From Gemmatimonadota bacterium (lineage in GTDB: Bacteria > Gemmatimonadota > Gemmatimonadetes > Longimicrobiales > Gaopeijiaceae), in contig JAJEBW010000019.1 of NCBI GenBank assembly GCA_022822325.1, positions 1 to 61,378 on the forward strand: a stretch of 61,378 nucleotides of DNA, read 5' to 3'. Below are positions 43,428 to 53,263 of this stretch, piece by piece. Position 1 is the stretch's first letter. The number at the start of each line of letters is the position of its first letter. The position numbers and the translations under genes are program-made. The notes beneath the pieces were generated by a model. It was not told the origin of the DNA, did not search any database, and saw only the letters and a list, made by a program, of their open reading frames with translations.

Positions 43428-45266
43428 TTACCAGGGCCCTCCAGCACGCTCCCGCATCAACGTCATCATGCCGTCGCCGAGCTCCCTGTACCTTCGTTGC
43501 AGCCGACTGCTGGGACGAAGGACTCGGTGGGCTCCTCGCTCCAGGAGATAGTTCTTCAGTGAACTGTCTCGGTAAGTGTCGTTCTCGATCCGTTCCACCA
43601 GAAGGTCTGCAAGACTTCCGCCCGCGGCTATATGCTCCTCCAGCAGTTCGAGTTCGGACACTGCCACCACCTGCAAAGCTCGTGCCTTAATGTGGGTCAG
43701 CCCGTCCTCTTCGGCGATGGCCTCCTCGATGACCCGATAGAAGAACCAATCGAGGGGCAGTGTCTCCAGCGTGACCACCAACGGCAAGTAACGGGTCACC
43801 ATCCCTGGTCGGACGAGCTCACCGAGACAGCCGTCCTCGATCGCGAGAATCGTGTCGTCGAATTGCTCGGCCGCCCGACCGAAGGTGTCGGCGACCTTCG
43901 TCCGCAGGGCGCTGAGGTTGCCCTTGGCCCTGACACCGTAACAAAGCAGCGCGGCCTTGTATTCGAGCAAGACCACGGTGTCGCCGTACAGAACGACGCC
44001 ATCGCACGCCTTCATTCCAGAAGGGATGCGAAGCCGAAGCGCTCTCTCGTCCACGAAGCGGTGGGCTGCCTGGGGGAAGACCCGCCGAAACAGCGCCTCG
44101 ACGTATTTCTCGAAGACGAGACCCGCATACTGGAGATACTCATCGCGCCGGGCGCGGTTGTTTTGCGTGCTCGGCCGCAGGAACACATGGTGCAGCCCGG
44201 TGGTGAGCTTCCAGCGCAGCAGCTGCACCGAGGGACAGTACAGGCGACGTTCGAGGCTCACCAAGGGTGAGCGGTCCAGTGGTTCGATGTCGTAGGGCCG
44301 TAGCGAGTCAGGTCCACAACCTCGTTGGCGGAGCTTCTCGCGAGCTTCTCCGGCCTCAACCACGAATAGCCGTTGGATGGCCGAGAACTCAGCAGCGGTG
44401 ATGTTGAGAGCCGACATGTAGGCTTCGAGGCTGAGCGGCCCGGGCGGACGGTCGGACTTCGGATCGACGGTCCGCCAGTTCGCAAACAGGGCCACGCCCG
44501 TTCCCCAGGCGAAGTCGGGGTTGAGTCCCGTGATCTCTTCGAAGCGCTTCCGAAGATCAACGGAGCCGCCGACACCGTCGTGGCCGGAACCATCAGCGAG
44601 ATACAGGTCGTACGTTCGGGCGAGCGCATTTCGGAAATCGTCGGAGGCGTTGAACAGGCCGTTCATGACCATGAACCTGAGCCATGCGTCCCGGCTCCCA
44701 GTTGATCGGACGTCCGAAGTGAGTTCCTCGGTCTCCTCGCGGTCGATCAGGTCGGCCGCCATCATCAACGCCTCGCCGATCGGCTCCAACGATTCGCCGG
44801 ATCGCTCCGTCACGTGGGGGCAAACCAGGAGTGCGATCTTCGCGATTGCCACCACCTGCTGCTCGGTAAAGAACACCGGCTCGGGTTCGCCCTCGCGTTT
44901 CATCCGATCTACATACGCCTGGAAGGCCCGGCCCACTTTGTCTGGATTCCGGAACAGCGCCGCAACGAGGCGCCGCTGGCTGTCGAGCCGCTCGTAAGAG
45001 TTGAGCACCGCACTGGCTCCTCCGAGAGCGACCAGCACCTGCCCAAGTCCGAATTCAGACAGGCGATTCGCCACGTCGTCCCAGCCGACATGCGTGCCGT
45101 AGACATTGCGCCAGCTGGCACGGATGCCAAACCACTCTGCACCTGAGGGTTGATGATGGCCCGCAAGCCGATCGGGCAGAAAGAGGCCAGTCCTCGTGGA
45201 GCGCACGAATCGCTCCAGGACAGTCCGGTCAAGGCCGGGATCCGCTTTGTCTTCGTGTCGCTGCAT
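43428..45266 (-). CDS. Hypothetical protein with PD-(D/E)XK nuclease signature
   Basis: The product is 612 aa and no named family is recognised. Most is helical and charged. The C-terminal third contains MKACDGVVLYGDTVVLLEYK, i.e. D422-x12-E435-x-K437, the active-site spacing of PD-(D/E)XK nucleases; just upstream is FEKYVEALFRRVFP, a helix common before the motif. It has no signal or membrane segment. The gene is less GC-rich than its neighbours and converges, 7 bases apart, on the AlbA_2/ATPase gene. Size, fold signature and position fit a stand-alone defence effector, but this is inference. Confidence 0.7.
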   Translation of the reverse strand: MQRHEDKADPGLDRTVLERFVRSTRTGLFLPDRLAGHHQPSGAEWFGIRASWRNVYGTHVGWDDVANRLSEFGLGQVLVALGGASAVLNSYERLDSQRRLVAALFRNPDKVGRAFQAYVDRMKREGEPEPVFFTEQQVVAIAKIALLVCPHVTERSGESLEPIGEALMMAADLIDREETEELTSDVRSTGSRDAWLRFMVMNGLFNASDDFRNALARTYDLYLADGSGHDGVGGSVDLRKRFEEITGLNPDFAWGTGVALFANWRTVDPKSDRPPGPLSLEAYMSALNITAAEFSAIQRLFVVEAGEAREKLRQRGCGPDSLRPYDIEPLDRSPLVSLERRLYCPSVQLLRWKLTTGLHHVFLRPSTQNNRARRDEYLQYAGLVFEKYVEALFRRVFPQAAHRFVDERALRLRIPSGMKACDGVVLYGDTVVLLEYKAALLCYGVRAKGNLSALRTKVADTFGRAAEQFDDTILAIEDGCLGELVRPGMVTRYLPLVVTLETLPLDWFFYRVIEEAIAEEDGLTHIKARALQVVAVSELELLEEHIAAGGSLADLLVERIENDTYRDSSLKNYLLERGAHRVLRPSSRLQRRYRELGDGMMTLMRERAGGPW

Positions 45267-45544
45267 GCGCCCCGCAAGCTGTCGGCCGAAACGCCGCTGT
45301 GGTCGGTGTTCTTCTCGCCGGGCGTGCTTCTTCCCGGAGGCGGGAGGAACCTGAGGTAGGGAGACTGCTGCTCCGTTTCCGGAAATTTAGCGCGATCACC
45401 CTCCAACCGCTTGGACGCGCCGCCAACCCCCCCGGGGGCCCCCTCGAATGCCGCGCAGCGACCGGGTGTCAACCTTCGTCGCCCTCCTTGGCGTTGTGTA
45501 CCCGGGTCTTGGCCTCGGGGGAGCGTCCGTCGACCGGAATCCCG

Positions 45545-46417
45545 TCACTGCATCTCCAGATTCTCGCAGGTTCGCAGGACGGCCTGCATGGCCTCCGCTT
45601 CCCCCCGGTCCACCGTCAGCGACCAGCGCCGCTTCGTGGCCGCCACGGTGGCGATGTACCAGCATTTGTTCTTGTCCGGCAGCCAGTCCTTCGGATCCTT
45701 GGCGCTCTTCTCCCGGTTCACCTCCGGCGCGGCCAGCGTCAGGTTGTCCAGGTCGCGCGCGAACTGCTTGCGCCGCTCGTCCTCCCACGCGCAGGCGCCG
45801 GAGAGATGGGCCTGCTTCAGGGCGACCATGTGCTCGATCTGCGTTTCCTTCGTGTCGTTGAACACCCTGCCGGTATACGGCCCGTAGATGCGTCCCATCC
45901 GCGCCACCAGCGAGTCCTCCAACGTCGCGGGATAGCGATAGTCGTCGCGGTCGTAGTCGGAGCAATCGTCTTCCGGGGCGACGACAAGGAGATTTCCGGC
46001 GATCTCGACCTCCGGCAGGGGCAGCAGCAGGACCAGGATGAACCACAGCTCGCCCGACGATCCGGAGAAGGACACGTCGATTCCATCCGCGTGCTCTCTC
46101 ACGGCGCAGCGCGCGTCCCACCATGTGGTGGAGCCGTTTTCGTTCAGACGACCGGACCAGCAGAAGGGCAACGCCTCGCCCATCTCCCGGCCGACGACGG
46201 AATACAGCGCCAGGGTGTCGGTCCCGGCAAACTCGCCCCGGGCCGTCCGCACGTCGCCAGAGTCGCCGGCCAGCGCCATCAGAGCGGCCAGTGCGGGTGG
46301 GCCCGCCGCCTCGTCGTCGTCCAGTGGAGCGTCCACCAGCGACTTGCACCCCACAGTCAGCGCCAGCGCCGCCAGGCCTGCCACACAACGGATTCGATTG
46401 AGCGGTCGCGCGGTCAT
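45545..46417 (-). CDS. HNH endonuclease-like lipoprotein (DUF1524/GmrSD C-terminal type)
   Basis: The product is 290 aa. GGAGA lies 8 bases upstream of the ATG at 46417. The lipobox is LTVGC (C24). After a variable region the C-terminal half reads YDRDDYRYPATLEDSLVARM, TQIEHMVALKQAHLSGAC, DLDNLTLAAPEVNREKSAKD and WLPDKNKCWYIATVAATKRR. The I-E-H-V-A-L, N-L-x-L-x-N and W-P-x(2)-x-K-C-Y steps are the HNH core of secreted DUF1524 nucleases. Surface anchoring suggests extracellular DNA degradation or nucleotide scavenging rather than phage restriction. An in-frame extension to 46660 lacks signal features and is not used. Confidence 0.85.
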   Translation of the reverse strand: MTARPLNRIRCVAGLAALALTVGCKSLVDAPLDDDEAAGPPALAALMALAGDSGDVRTARGEFAGTDTLALYSVVGREMGEALPFCWSGRLNENGSTTWWDARCAVREHADGIDVSFSGSSGELWFILVLLLPLPEVEIAGNLLVVAPEDDCSDYDRDDYRYPATLEDSLVARMGRIYGPYTGRVFNDTKETQIEHMVALKQAHLSGACAWEDERRKQFARDLDNLTLAAPEVNREKSAKDPKDWLPDKNKCWYIATVAATKRRWSLTVDRGEAEAMQAVLRTCENLEMQ

Positions 46418-46889
46418 TTCGCTTTCTCCATTCAGGGGCAATACCGGTCGAGCCAGGGGGAAGACTGGCGGTCGCGGCCGGGTGCAAGAGCCGAAATCGA
46501 TTCGGGAGACGGGTCGATTTCTGCCGGGGGGGCTCGGATCCGTCCAGGGATACTCGGAGGCTTGCCCGGCAAGGATGGACCGGGAAACCGCGCCTGTCAA
46601 TGGCCGAATGGGACAGCAAGCGGGCAGGGAAGTCGGACACGGCTTACGGTCCAGGATCATCTGTCAAGGGCCGGGAGGATTCGGATGCCCCAGCGAGACG
46701 CGATCCGGTGAGGGGCCCGCCGACTGCCCGTCCGCGCCCAGGTCCACCCCGCGCTCATGCTCGTCCTGCGTTGGACGACGGTCGCCGTCCCCGGCAATCC
46801 GGGATCCGCGAGGCGCCGTGGACGCAGCGCCCCCGAATCCCTACCTTGTCCCGGTTTCCGACGCGCATCACCCGAGCCGAAGACCCGGA
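46418..46889. other. Divergent intergenic region, no gene recognised
   Basis: This lies between the HNH lipoprotein (minus) and the DUF1592 gene (plus), so it should contain both promoters. I see no strong sigma70 match, RNA gene or repeat. Confidence 0.45.
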
Positions 46890-49343
46890 ATGAAACACGC
46901 CCTTCTCGTCGCGCTTGCCGGAGCGGTCCTCTTCGCCGGAGCGGGCCAGCCGCCTTCCAGCGCCGGGCCCGCCGCCTCAGGCGGGGACCAGGCCGCGGCC
47001 GCCGACGGGGCAGCCCCGCGCGAATCCCCTGCCGCGCCCCGCTTCCAATCCCCCACCCCCCCCGCCGCCCCCCTCGCCGAGGTCGTCGAGCGCTACTGCA
47101 CCCGCTGCCACAACGAACGCTCGCTGCGCGGCAACCTCTCCCTGGAGGGCTTCGACGTGGCCCGCGCGGCCGAGAACGCGGAGACCTCCGAGCGCATGAT
47201 TCGCAAGCTTCGCGCGGGGATGATGCCGCCCCCCGGAGCCCGCCGCCCCGCCGGAGACACCCTCGCGGCTCTGGCCTCGGCGCTGGAGGGGGGCATCGAC
47301 GCGGCCGCCGCCGGACGTCCCCATATCGGCGCGCGCCCCTTTCAGCGCCTCAACCGGGCCGAATACGCGCGCGTGATCCACGACCTGCTCGGCCTCGCCG
47401 TCGATCCCGCAAGCTGGCTCCCCCCCGACCCGATCACCGACGGCTTCGACAACATCGCGGCCTCGCAGACGCTGTCTCCCACCCTGATGGACGCCTACCT
47501 GTCCGCGGCCTCGGAGATCGCGCGGCGGGCCGTCGGCGACCGCGACGCGGCCCCCATCTCGGTCGCCTACAACAATCCGCCCGCCCTCTCGCAGCACGCA
47601 TGGGAACGGGTCGAGGGGGCGCCCTTCGGAACCCGGGGCGGAATCAGCGCGCTGCACGCCTTCCCGGCCGACGGCGAGTACACCTTCGAGATGAGCTTCA
47701 TGTCGGGTTGGGGCGAACGCTTTCAGGACATCGACGTCTCGGTGGACGGCGAACGGGTGGCGCTGGTTCGCTACGGCGGCGACATCGACTTCCAGGGTCG
47801 CAAGGGATTCCCGGTCCGCACCGAGCCGATTTTCGTTCGGGCGGGCGAACGCCGTCTCGCGGCCGCCTTCGTGCGCACCATGGACGGCCCCTACGAGGAT
47901 CTGATCCGGCCGCACGACTGGTCGCTGACCGGAACCGAGACGAGCTACGGCACGACCTCGCTTCCGCACCTGATGAGCCTCGCCGTCGAGGGGCCGCACA
48001 ACGCGACCGGGGTGTCGGACTTTCCCGCGCGGCGGCGGATCTTCTCCTGCCGTCCGACGGCGCCCGGGGAGGCGGAGCCCTGCGCCCGCGAGATCGTCTC
48101 CAGGCTGGCGGCGGACGCCTACGGCCGCGATCCGGGCCCCGGGGAGATCGACGACCTGCTCGACTTCTTCCGCCTCGGGAGCCGGGAAGGGGGATTCGAG
48201 GCCGGGATTCGCACGTCGCTGGAAGCCGTCCTCTCCTCCCCCCACTTCATCTTCCGCATGGAGCGCCAACCCGAAGGCGCGGTCCCCGGCGACGTCTATC
48301 CCCTTGCGCCCGAGGATCTTGCCAGCCGTCTCTCCTTCTTTCTGTGGGGAAGGGCGCCGGACGCCGAGCTGGTTGCCGCCGTGCGCGACGGGTCGCTCGC
48401 TCGCCCGGAAACGCTGGAGGCCCAGGCGCGGAGGATGCTCGCCGATCCCCGTTCGGAGGCGCTGTCCACCCGCTTCGCTTCGCTCTGGCTGCGGCTCCAG
48501 GATGTGGACAAGGTCAGCCCCGACGCCTTCCGCTTTCCGAACTACAGCCGCCAGCTCAGCCGGGCCATGCGGCGCGAGACCGAGCTCTTCTTCGACGACC
48601 TGGTGCGGCGGGACGGCGGCTTGCGCGAGCTGCTAAACGCCGACCACACCTTTGTGAACGAACGACTTGCGCGCCACTACGGGATCGACGGCGTTCACGG
48701 CGAGTCCTTCCGGCGCGTTCGCTATCCGGACAAGCGGAGGCGCGGGATTCTGGGGCATGGAAGCGTTCTGGTGCAGACCTCGCTGGGGAACCGGACCTCG
48801 CCGGTGCTGCGCGGCAAATGGGTGATGGAGGTGCTCCTGGGGACGCCGCCTCCGCCTCCGCCGCCGGGGATTCCCGATCTGGAGGAGGTCGAGGGCGCGC
48901 GGGAGGGACGGACGCTGACCACCCGCGAACGGCTGGAGATGCACCGCTCCAACCCGAACTGCGCCTCGTGCCACAACCTGATCGATCCGATCGGGCTGGC
49001 GCTGGACAACTTCGATGTGACGGGACGGTGGCGGATTCGCGAGGACGGCGCCGATCTGGACACGCGCGGCACCTTCTACGACGGCACCGAGATCGAGACG
49101 CCGGACGATCTGGCCAGAGTTCTGCTGAAGCGACCCCTGCCGCTGGCCAGGCACTTCGCGGAGAGTCTGATGGCCTACGCCTACGGCCGCGAGATCGGGT
49201 ACCGGGACCAGCCGACGGTGCGGCGGATCGCGAATGCGGCGGCGGACGAGGAATACCGGATCTCCTCCTTCGTGCTGGGCGTCGTCATGAGCGAGCCCTT
49301 TCGGATGAAGGAGGCGGCGGGGATCGACGCGGTCGGCCATTGA
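46890..49343 (+). CDS. DUF1592/DUF1588/DUF1585 cytochrome-type protein
   Basis: The product is 817 aa. A signal peptide (LLVALAGAVLFAGAG) is followed by a cytochrome-like CTRCH at about residue 70, then the domain series typical of planctomycete-type large secreted proteins: DUF1587 (FQRLNRAEYARVIHDLLGL), DUF1592 (LASRLSFFLWGRAPDAELVA), DUF1588 (RRGILGHGSVLVQTS, TSPVLRGKWVMEVLLGTPPP) with a second heme-like CASCH near 690, and DUF1585 at the end (HFAESLMAYAYGREI). Biochemical function is not established. It is the first gene of a three-gene cluster with DUF1552 and ankyrin proteins. Confidence 0.9.
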   Translation: MKHALLVALAGAVLFAGAGQPPSSAGPAASGGDQAAAADGAAPRESPAAPRFQSPTPPAAPLAEVVERYCTRCHNERSLRGNLSLEGFDVARAAENAETSERMIRKLRAGMMPPPGARRPAGDTLAALASALEGGIDAAAAGRPHIGARPFQRLNRAEYARVIHDLLGLAVDPASWLPPDPITDGFDNIAASQTLSPTLMDAYLSAASEIARRAVGDRDAAPISVAYNNPPALSQHAWERVEGAPFGTRGGISALHAFPADGEYTFEMSFMSGWGERFQDIDVSVDGERVALVRYGGDIDFQGRKGFPVRTEPIFVRAGERRLAAAFVRTMDGPYEDLIRPHDWSLTGTETSYGTTSLPHLMSLAVEGPHNATGVSDFPARRRIFSCRPTAPGEAEPCAREIVSRLAADAYGRDPGPGEIDDLLDFFRLGSREGGFEAGIRTSLEAVLSSPHFIFRMERQPEGAVPGDVYPLAPEDLASRLSFFLWGRAPDAELVAAVRDGSLARPETLEAQARRMLADPRSEALSTRFASLWLRLQDVDKVSPDAFRFPNYSRQLSRAMRRETELFFDDLVRRDGGLRELLNADHTFVNERLARHYGIDGVHGESFRRVRYPDKRRRGILGHGSVLVQTSLGNRTSPVLRGKWVMEVLLGTPPPPPPPGIPDLEEVEGAREGRTLTTRERLEMHRSNPNCASCHNLIDPIGLALDNFDVTGRWRIREDGADLDTRGTFYDGTEIETPDDLARVLLKRPLPLARHFAESLMAYAYGREIGYRDQPTVRRIANAAADEEYRISSFVLGVVMSEPFRMKEAAGIDAVGH

Positions 49344-49533
49344 CGCGACCGGGTCCGCCATGCAATCCTCATGAGGAAGGCGATGCGGCGTTGCCCCGTC
49401 CGGAATTTGCGCCGTACCGCCTCCTCGCCCGCCCAATCCCGCGGACCGCCCGATTCCCGCCGGCCGACCCCTTTCCGACGACCATCGCGGGCGACCGGCG
49501 AAACGCCCGCCCACCCGCGCACCCGGAGCCGAG

Positions 49534-50934
49534 ATGAACGTCCTCACCGGAATCGCCCTACCCCGCCGCACCTTCCTGCGCGGCGCGGGCGCCACCGTCG
49601 CGCTGCCGCTTCTGGACGCCATGTTCCCGGCCGGTCGCCTGCGCGCCTCGGCCGCCAACGATCCCCCGACCCGCCTGGTCTGCATCGAGGAGGTGCACGG
49701 GGTCGCCGGATGCAACGAATGGGGCGCCGAACAACACCTCTTCGCGCCCGCCGCCACCGGCCGCGACTTCGAGCTCGCCGACGCCAATGTGCTCAAGGCG
49801 CTCGAACCGTGGCGCGACTACATGACGATCGTCAGCAACACCGATGTGCGCATGGCGGAAGCCTTCGATGCGCAGGAGGTCGGCGGCGACCACTTCCGCT
49901 CCAGCGCCGTCTTCCTCACGCAGTCGCACCCCAGACAGACCCAGGGATCGGACATCCTCTGCGGCACCTCGATCGACCAGCTTCACGCGCAGCGCTTCGG
50001 CCAGGAGACGGCGCTGCCCTCCCTTCAGCTCTGCATCGAGCGCACCGACAAGGGCGGCGGCTGCGACTACAACTATTCCTGCGCCTACACCGACTCGATC
50101 TCCTGGTCCTCGCCGACCACGCCGCTGCCGATGATTCGCAGTCCGCGCACCGCCTTCGACATGCTCTTCGGGGCGGGGGGAAGCGCCCGGGAGCGGGCCC
50201 GGCGCCGGCGGACGCACAGCTCGATCCTGGACTGGGTGGCCGAAGAGGTGGCGGGAATGCGCTCGCAGCTCGGGGCGGCCGACTGGCGGCGCGTCGATCG
50301 CTACCTGGAGAGCGTGCGCGAGATCGAACGCCGGATCGAACGGGTCGAAGCCCGCAACACGAGCGGGGAGCCGCGCGAGCTTCCCGGAGCGCCGCCGGGC
50401 GTGCCCGATTCGTTCGCCGAGCACATGCGCCTGATGTTCGACCTGCAGATCCTGGCCTTCGAGACCGACACCACTCGCGTGATCGCCTTCAAGACCGGCC
50501 GCGACGCCTCCAACCGCACCTTCCCCGAGAGCGGCTCCGACCGCGCCTTCCACCCGGCCTCGCACCACGGCGGCCGCGAGCGCGCGATCATGGAGTTCAA
50601 CAAGATCTGCCAGTACCGGACCGGCCAGCTCGCCTACTTCCTGGAGCGCCTTCAGGAGACCGCCGATGGCGACGCGAGCCTCCTCGACCGCTCGATGATC
50701 ATCTGGGGATCGCCGATGGGCGACGCGAATCTGCACAACCACCGCCGCTGTCCGCTCCTTCTGCTGGGCGGCGCGAATGGGGCGCTGGAGGGCAATCTTC
50801 ACCTTCGGGCCGATGCGGGAACGCCGATGGCCAACGTCTTCACCACGCTTCTCCATCGCCTGGGCCACACCGATCTCGGGGGGTTCGGGGACTCGACGGG
50901 CGAGTTCGCGCTGTCCGCTCCGGCCGCACAGTGA
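49534..50934 (+). CDS. DUF1552 secreted protein
   Basis: The product is 466 aa. GGAG lies 6 bases before the ATG at 49534. A twin-arginine-type leader (LPRRTFLRGAGATVALPLLD) is followed by the DUF1552 fold: HPRQTQGSDILCGTSIDQLH, FDMLFG, YLESVREIERRIERVEA, HHGGRERAIMEFNKI and MIIWGSPMGDANLHNHRRCP. DUF1552 is related to sulfatase/DUF1501-like alkaline-phosphatase folds and is nearly always next to DUF1592. Tat export suggests folding or cofactor insertion before secretion. It lies 190 bases after the DUF1592 gene. Confidence 0.92.
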   Translation: MNVLTGIALPRRTFLRGAGATVALPLLDAMFPAGRLRASAANDPPTRLVCIEEVHGVAGCNEWGAEQHLFAPAATGRDFELADANVLKALEPWRDYMTIVSNTDVRMAEAFDAQEVGGDHFRSSAVFLTQSHPRQTQGSDILCGTSIDQLHAQRFGQETALPSLQLCIERTDKGGGCDYNYSCAYTDSISWSSPTTPLPMIRSPRTAFDMLFGAGGSARERARRRRTHSSILDWVAEEVAGMRSQLGAADWRRVDRYLESVREIERRIERVEARNTSGEPRELPGAPPGVPDSFAEHMRLMFDLQILAFETDTTRVIAFKTGRDASNRTFPESGSDRAFHPASHHGGRERAIMEFNKICQYRTGQLAYFLERLQETADGDASLLDRSMIIWGSPMGDANLHNHRRCPLLLLGGANGALEGNLHLRADAGTPMANVFTTLLHRLGHTDLGGFGDSTGEFALSAPAAQ

Positions 50935-50954
50935 GTTCGGGTTCGTTGCCTGCC

Positions 50955-53174
50955 ATGGCGGGAAGCGGGCGGTTGCGTCGGGGTTGTCGTGTGGGGGAAG
51001 GAGGACGGCGGTCCCGGCGCGGCTTTGCGTTCGGCATGGGGCGGCGCGCGGGGCGCGCGGCCACCGGGGGACGCTCGGCCGGGGGCCGACGCGTTGATGC
51101 GGCGTGGATTTGGGCTCGGTGCTTCGTCCCGGCCGTTGCGGCGGCGGTGGCTCTGGCGCCGATCCAGGCGCTGGGAGTTGCGGCTGCGTCGCCCGGCGCA
51201 CTGGCCGCGCAGAGCGGGGTCGGTCCCTCGCCGGTGGCGGCGGCCGCGCAGCGGGGCGATCTCGACGCCCTCCGCGACCTGCTCCGGGGCGGCGCCGATG
51301 TGAACGCTCCCCAGGGCGACGGGATGACCGCGCTGCACTGGGCGGCCGAACGCGGCGACGAGGCGCTGGCCGGGGTGCTGCTCATGGCGGGCGCGCGAGT
51401 GGACGCCGGAACGCGGATCGGGAGCTACACGCCCCTCCACCTGGCGGCGCGCGCGGGGAGCGAGGCCGTGGTGCGGCGGCTGCTCGAGGCCGGGGCCGAC
51501 CCGGAGGCGCGCACGACGAACTCGGGGGTGGGGCCGCTCCACCTGGCCGCGGCCGCGGGCGATCCGGGCACGGTGCGGGCGCTGATCGCGGGGGGCGCCG
51601 ATGCGAATGGCCGCGAGGCCGCATGGGACCAGACCCCGCTCACCTTCGCCGCGGCCGCGAACCGGGTGGCGGCGATCGAGGCGCTCCTGGAGGCGGGGGC
51701 CGATGTGGGGGCCGCGTCGAGGTCGGTCGACGTGGCCGAGTGGGAGAGGGCCGACGGCGCCGCCGAACGCCGCATCGACCAGTTCCTGGAAGGTTTCCGG
51801 GAGCGCGAGGGCGGCGGCCCCGACTGGCAGCCGACGCCGAGCCAGGTGCAGGCCGCGATCGAGGCGTCCCGCGAGATCCAGCGGCGGTGGCCGGATGTGC
51901 CCGATCCCGCCGACGACGGGCGCGAGGAGGAAGCCGGTGCGAGCGAGGAGGAGGCCGGACAGGAGCCGGAGCCGCCGGGGCAGGAGCCGGAGCCGGGTGG
52001 GGAGGGGGAGGGGGAGGCCGGTGCGGCCGCCGAAGCGGGCGAATCCGAGGGCGTGGCCGCAACGACGGACACGGTCGCTCCCGCCGGCGCGGCCGTGGGC
52101 GACAGCTCCGCCGCCGCAGCTTCCGGGACCGGGGCGGACAGCGCGGCCGCCCCGCCCCGCCCCCCCTCCTACGGCCAGCTCGTCGGCGCATGGGGCGGTC
52201 TCGCGCCCCTCCACCATGCGGTCCGCCAGGGCCACGCGGCCTCGGTTCTCGCGCTGCTCCGTGGCGGCGCCGAGATCGACCAGCCGGCCGGCGATGGCAC
52301 CACCCCCCTCCTCATGGCGGCCCTCAACGGCCAGTTCGATCTGGCGCTCGTCCTGCTCGAACGCGGCGCCGATCCCAACCTCGCCAGCGCGGCGGGCGCG
52401 ACCCCTCTCTTCGCGGTTCTGGAGAGGCAATGGGCGCCGCGCGCCTCCTATTCCCACCCCACCGAACACCTACGCCAGCGCGCCACCTACCTGGAGACGC
52501 TGGCCGCGCTTCTCGACGCGGGCGCCGACCCCAACCTCCGTCTCAAGACCCACCTCTGGTACATGGAGTACACCTTCGGCGTGCTGCGCGGGAGCGGCAT
52601 CAACCTCCGGGGCGCGACCCCCTTCTGGCGGGCCGCCTACGCCCTGGACGTCGACGCCATGCGGCTCCTGAAGGAGCATGGGGCGGATCCCTCCATCCCC
52701 ACGCGGAAGCCGCCCCAGCGCCGCCGCCGCGCGCCCGCCGCCGACAGCGCCGGGGCCACCGAGCTCGATCCCTCCGGTCTGCCCCCCGTGCCCGTCGGCG
52801 GTCCGGCGATCCACCCCATTCACGCGGCCGCCGGAGTCGGGTACGGCCAGTCCTTCGCCGGCAACGCGCACCGCCACGTCCCCGGCGCCTGGATGGCCGC
52901 GCTGCGCTTCCTGGTCGAGGAGTGCGCCGCCGATGTGAACGCCCGCGACGCCAACGGCTACACCCCGCTCCATCACGCCGCCTCGCGCGGCGACAGCGAG
53001 ATGGTCCTCTACCTGGTCGACCGCGGCGCCGACGTCACCGCCGTCAGCCGCCGCGGCCAGACCACCGCCGACATGGCCAACGGTCCGATCCAGCGCCAGC
53101 AACCCTTCCCGGAAACGGTCGTTCTGCTGGAAGCGCTCGGCTCGAAGAACAACCACAACTGTTTGTCCTGCTGA
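50955..53174 (+). CDS. Secreted ankyrin-repeat protein
   Basis: The product is 739 aa from 50955; a later ATG at 51036 is also possible. A basic N-region is followed by a hydrophobic segment (FVPAVAAAVALAPIQALGVA) and AAQS, a likely signal cleavage. Ankyrin repeats occupy about residues 88-260 (GMTALHWAAERGDEALAGVL, YTPLHLAARAGSEAVVRRLL). An acidic low-complexity linker spans about 320-400. More repeats follow from about 405 to the C-terminus (GYTPLHHAASRGDSEMVLYL). It begins 20 bases after the DUF1552 stop, so the three genes form a likely operon. It probably serves as a protein-binding partner of the two secreted proteins upstream. Confidence 0.88.
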   Translation: MAGSGRLRRGCRVGEGGRRSRRGFAFGMGRRAGRAATGGRSAGGRRVDAAWIWARCFVPAVAAAVALAPIQALGVAAASPGALAAQSGVGPSPVAAAAQRGDLDALRDLLRGGADVNAPQGDGMTALHWAAERGDEALAGVLLMAGARVDAGTRIGSYTPLHLAARAGSEAVVRRLLEAGADPEARTTNSGVGPLHLAAAAGDPGTVRALIAGGADANGREAAWDQTPLTFAAAANRVAAIEALLEAGADVGAASRSVDVAEWERADGAAERRIDQFLEGFREREGGGPDWQPTPSQVQAAIEASREIQRRWPDVPDPADDGREEEAGASEEEAGQEPEPPGQEPEPGGEGEGEAGAAAEAGESEGVAATTDTVAPAGAAVGDSSAAAASGTGADSAAAPPRPPSYGQLVGAWGGLAPLHHAVRQGHAASVLALLRGGAEIDQPAGDGTTPLLMAALNGQFDLALVLLERGADPNLASAAGATPLFAVLERQWAPRASYSHPTEHLRQRATYLETLAALLDAGADPNLRLKTHLWYMEYTFGVLRGSGINLRGATPFWRAAYALDVDAMRLLKEHGADPSIPTRKPPQRRRRAPAADSAGATELDPSGLPPVPVGGPAIHPIHAAAGVGYGQSFAGNAHRHVPGAWMAALRFLVEECAADVNARDANGYTPLHHAASRGDSEMVLYLVDRGADVTAVSRRGQTTADMANGPIQRQQPFPETVVLLEALGSKNNHNCLSC

Positions 53175-53263
53175 TTGGCGGGCCGACAGGGCCAGCCGCG
53201 TTATGGCGCACGCGGAAGCGGCGCAAGCCTGCGGCCAGGGTCAGCGGCCTCAATCGGCGATCT

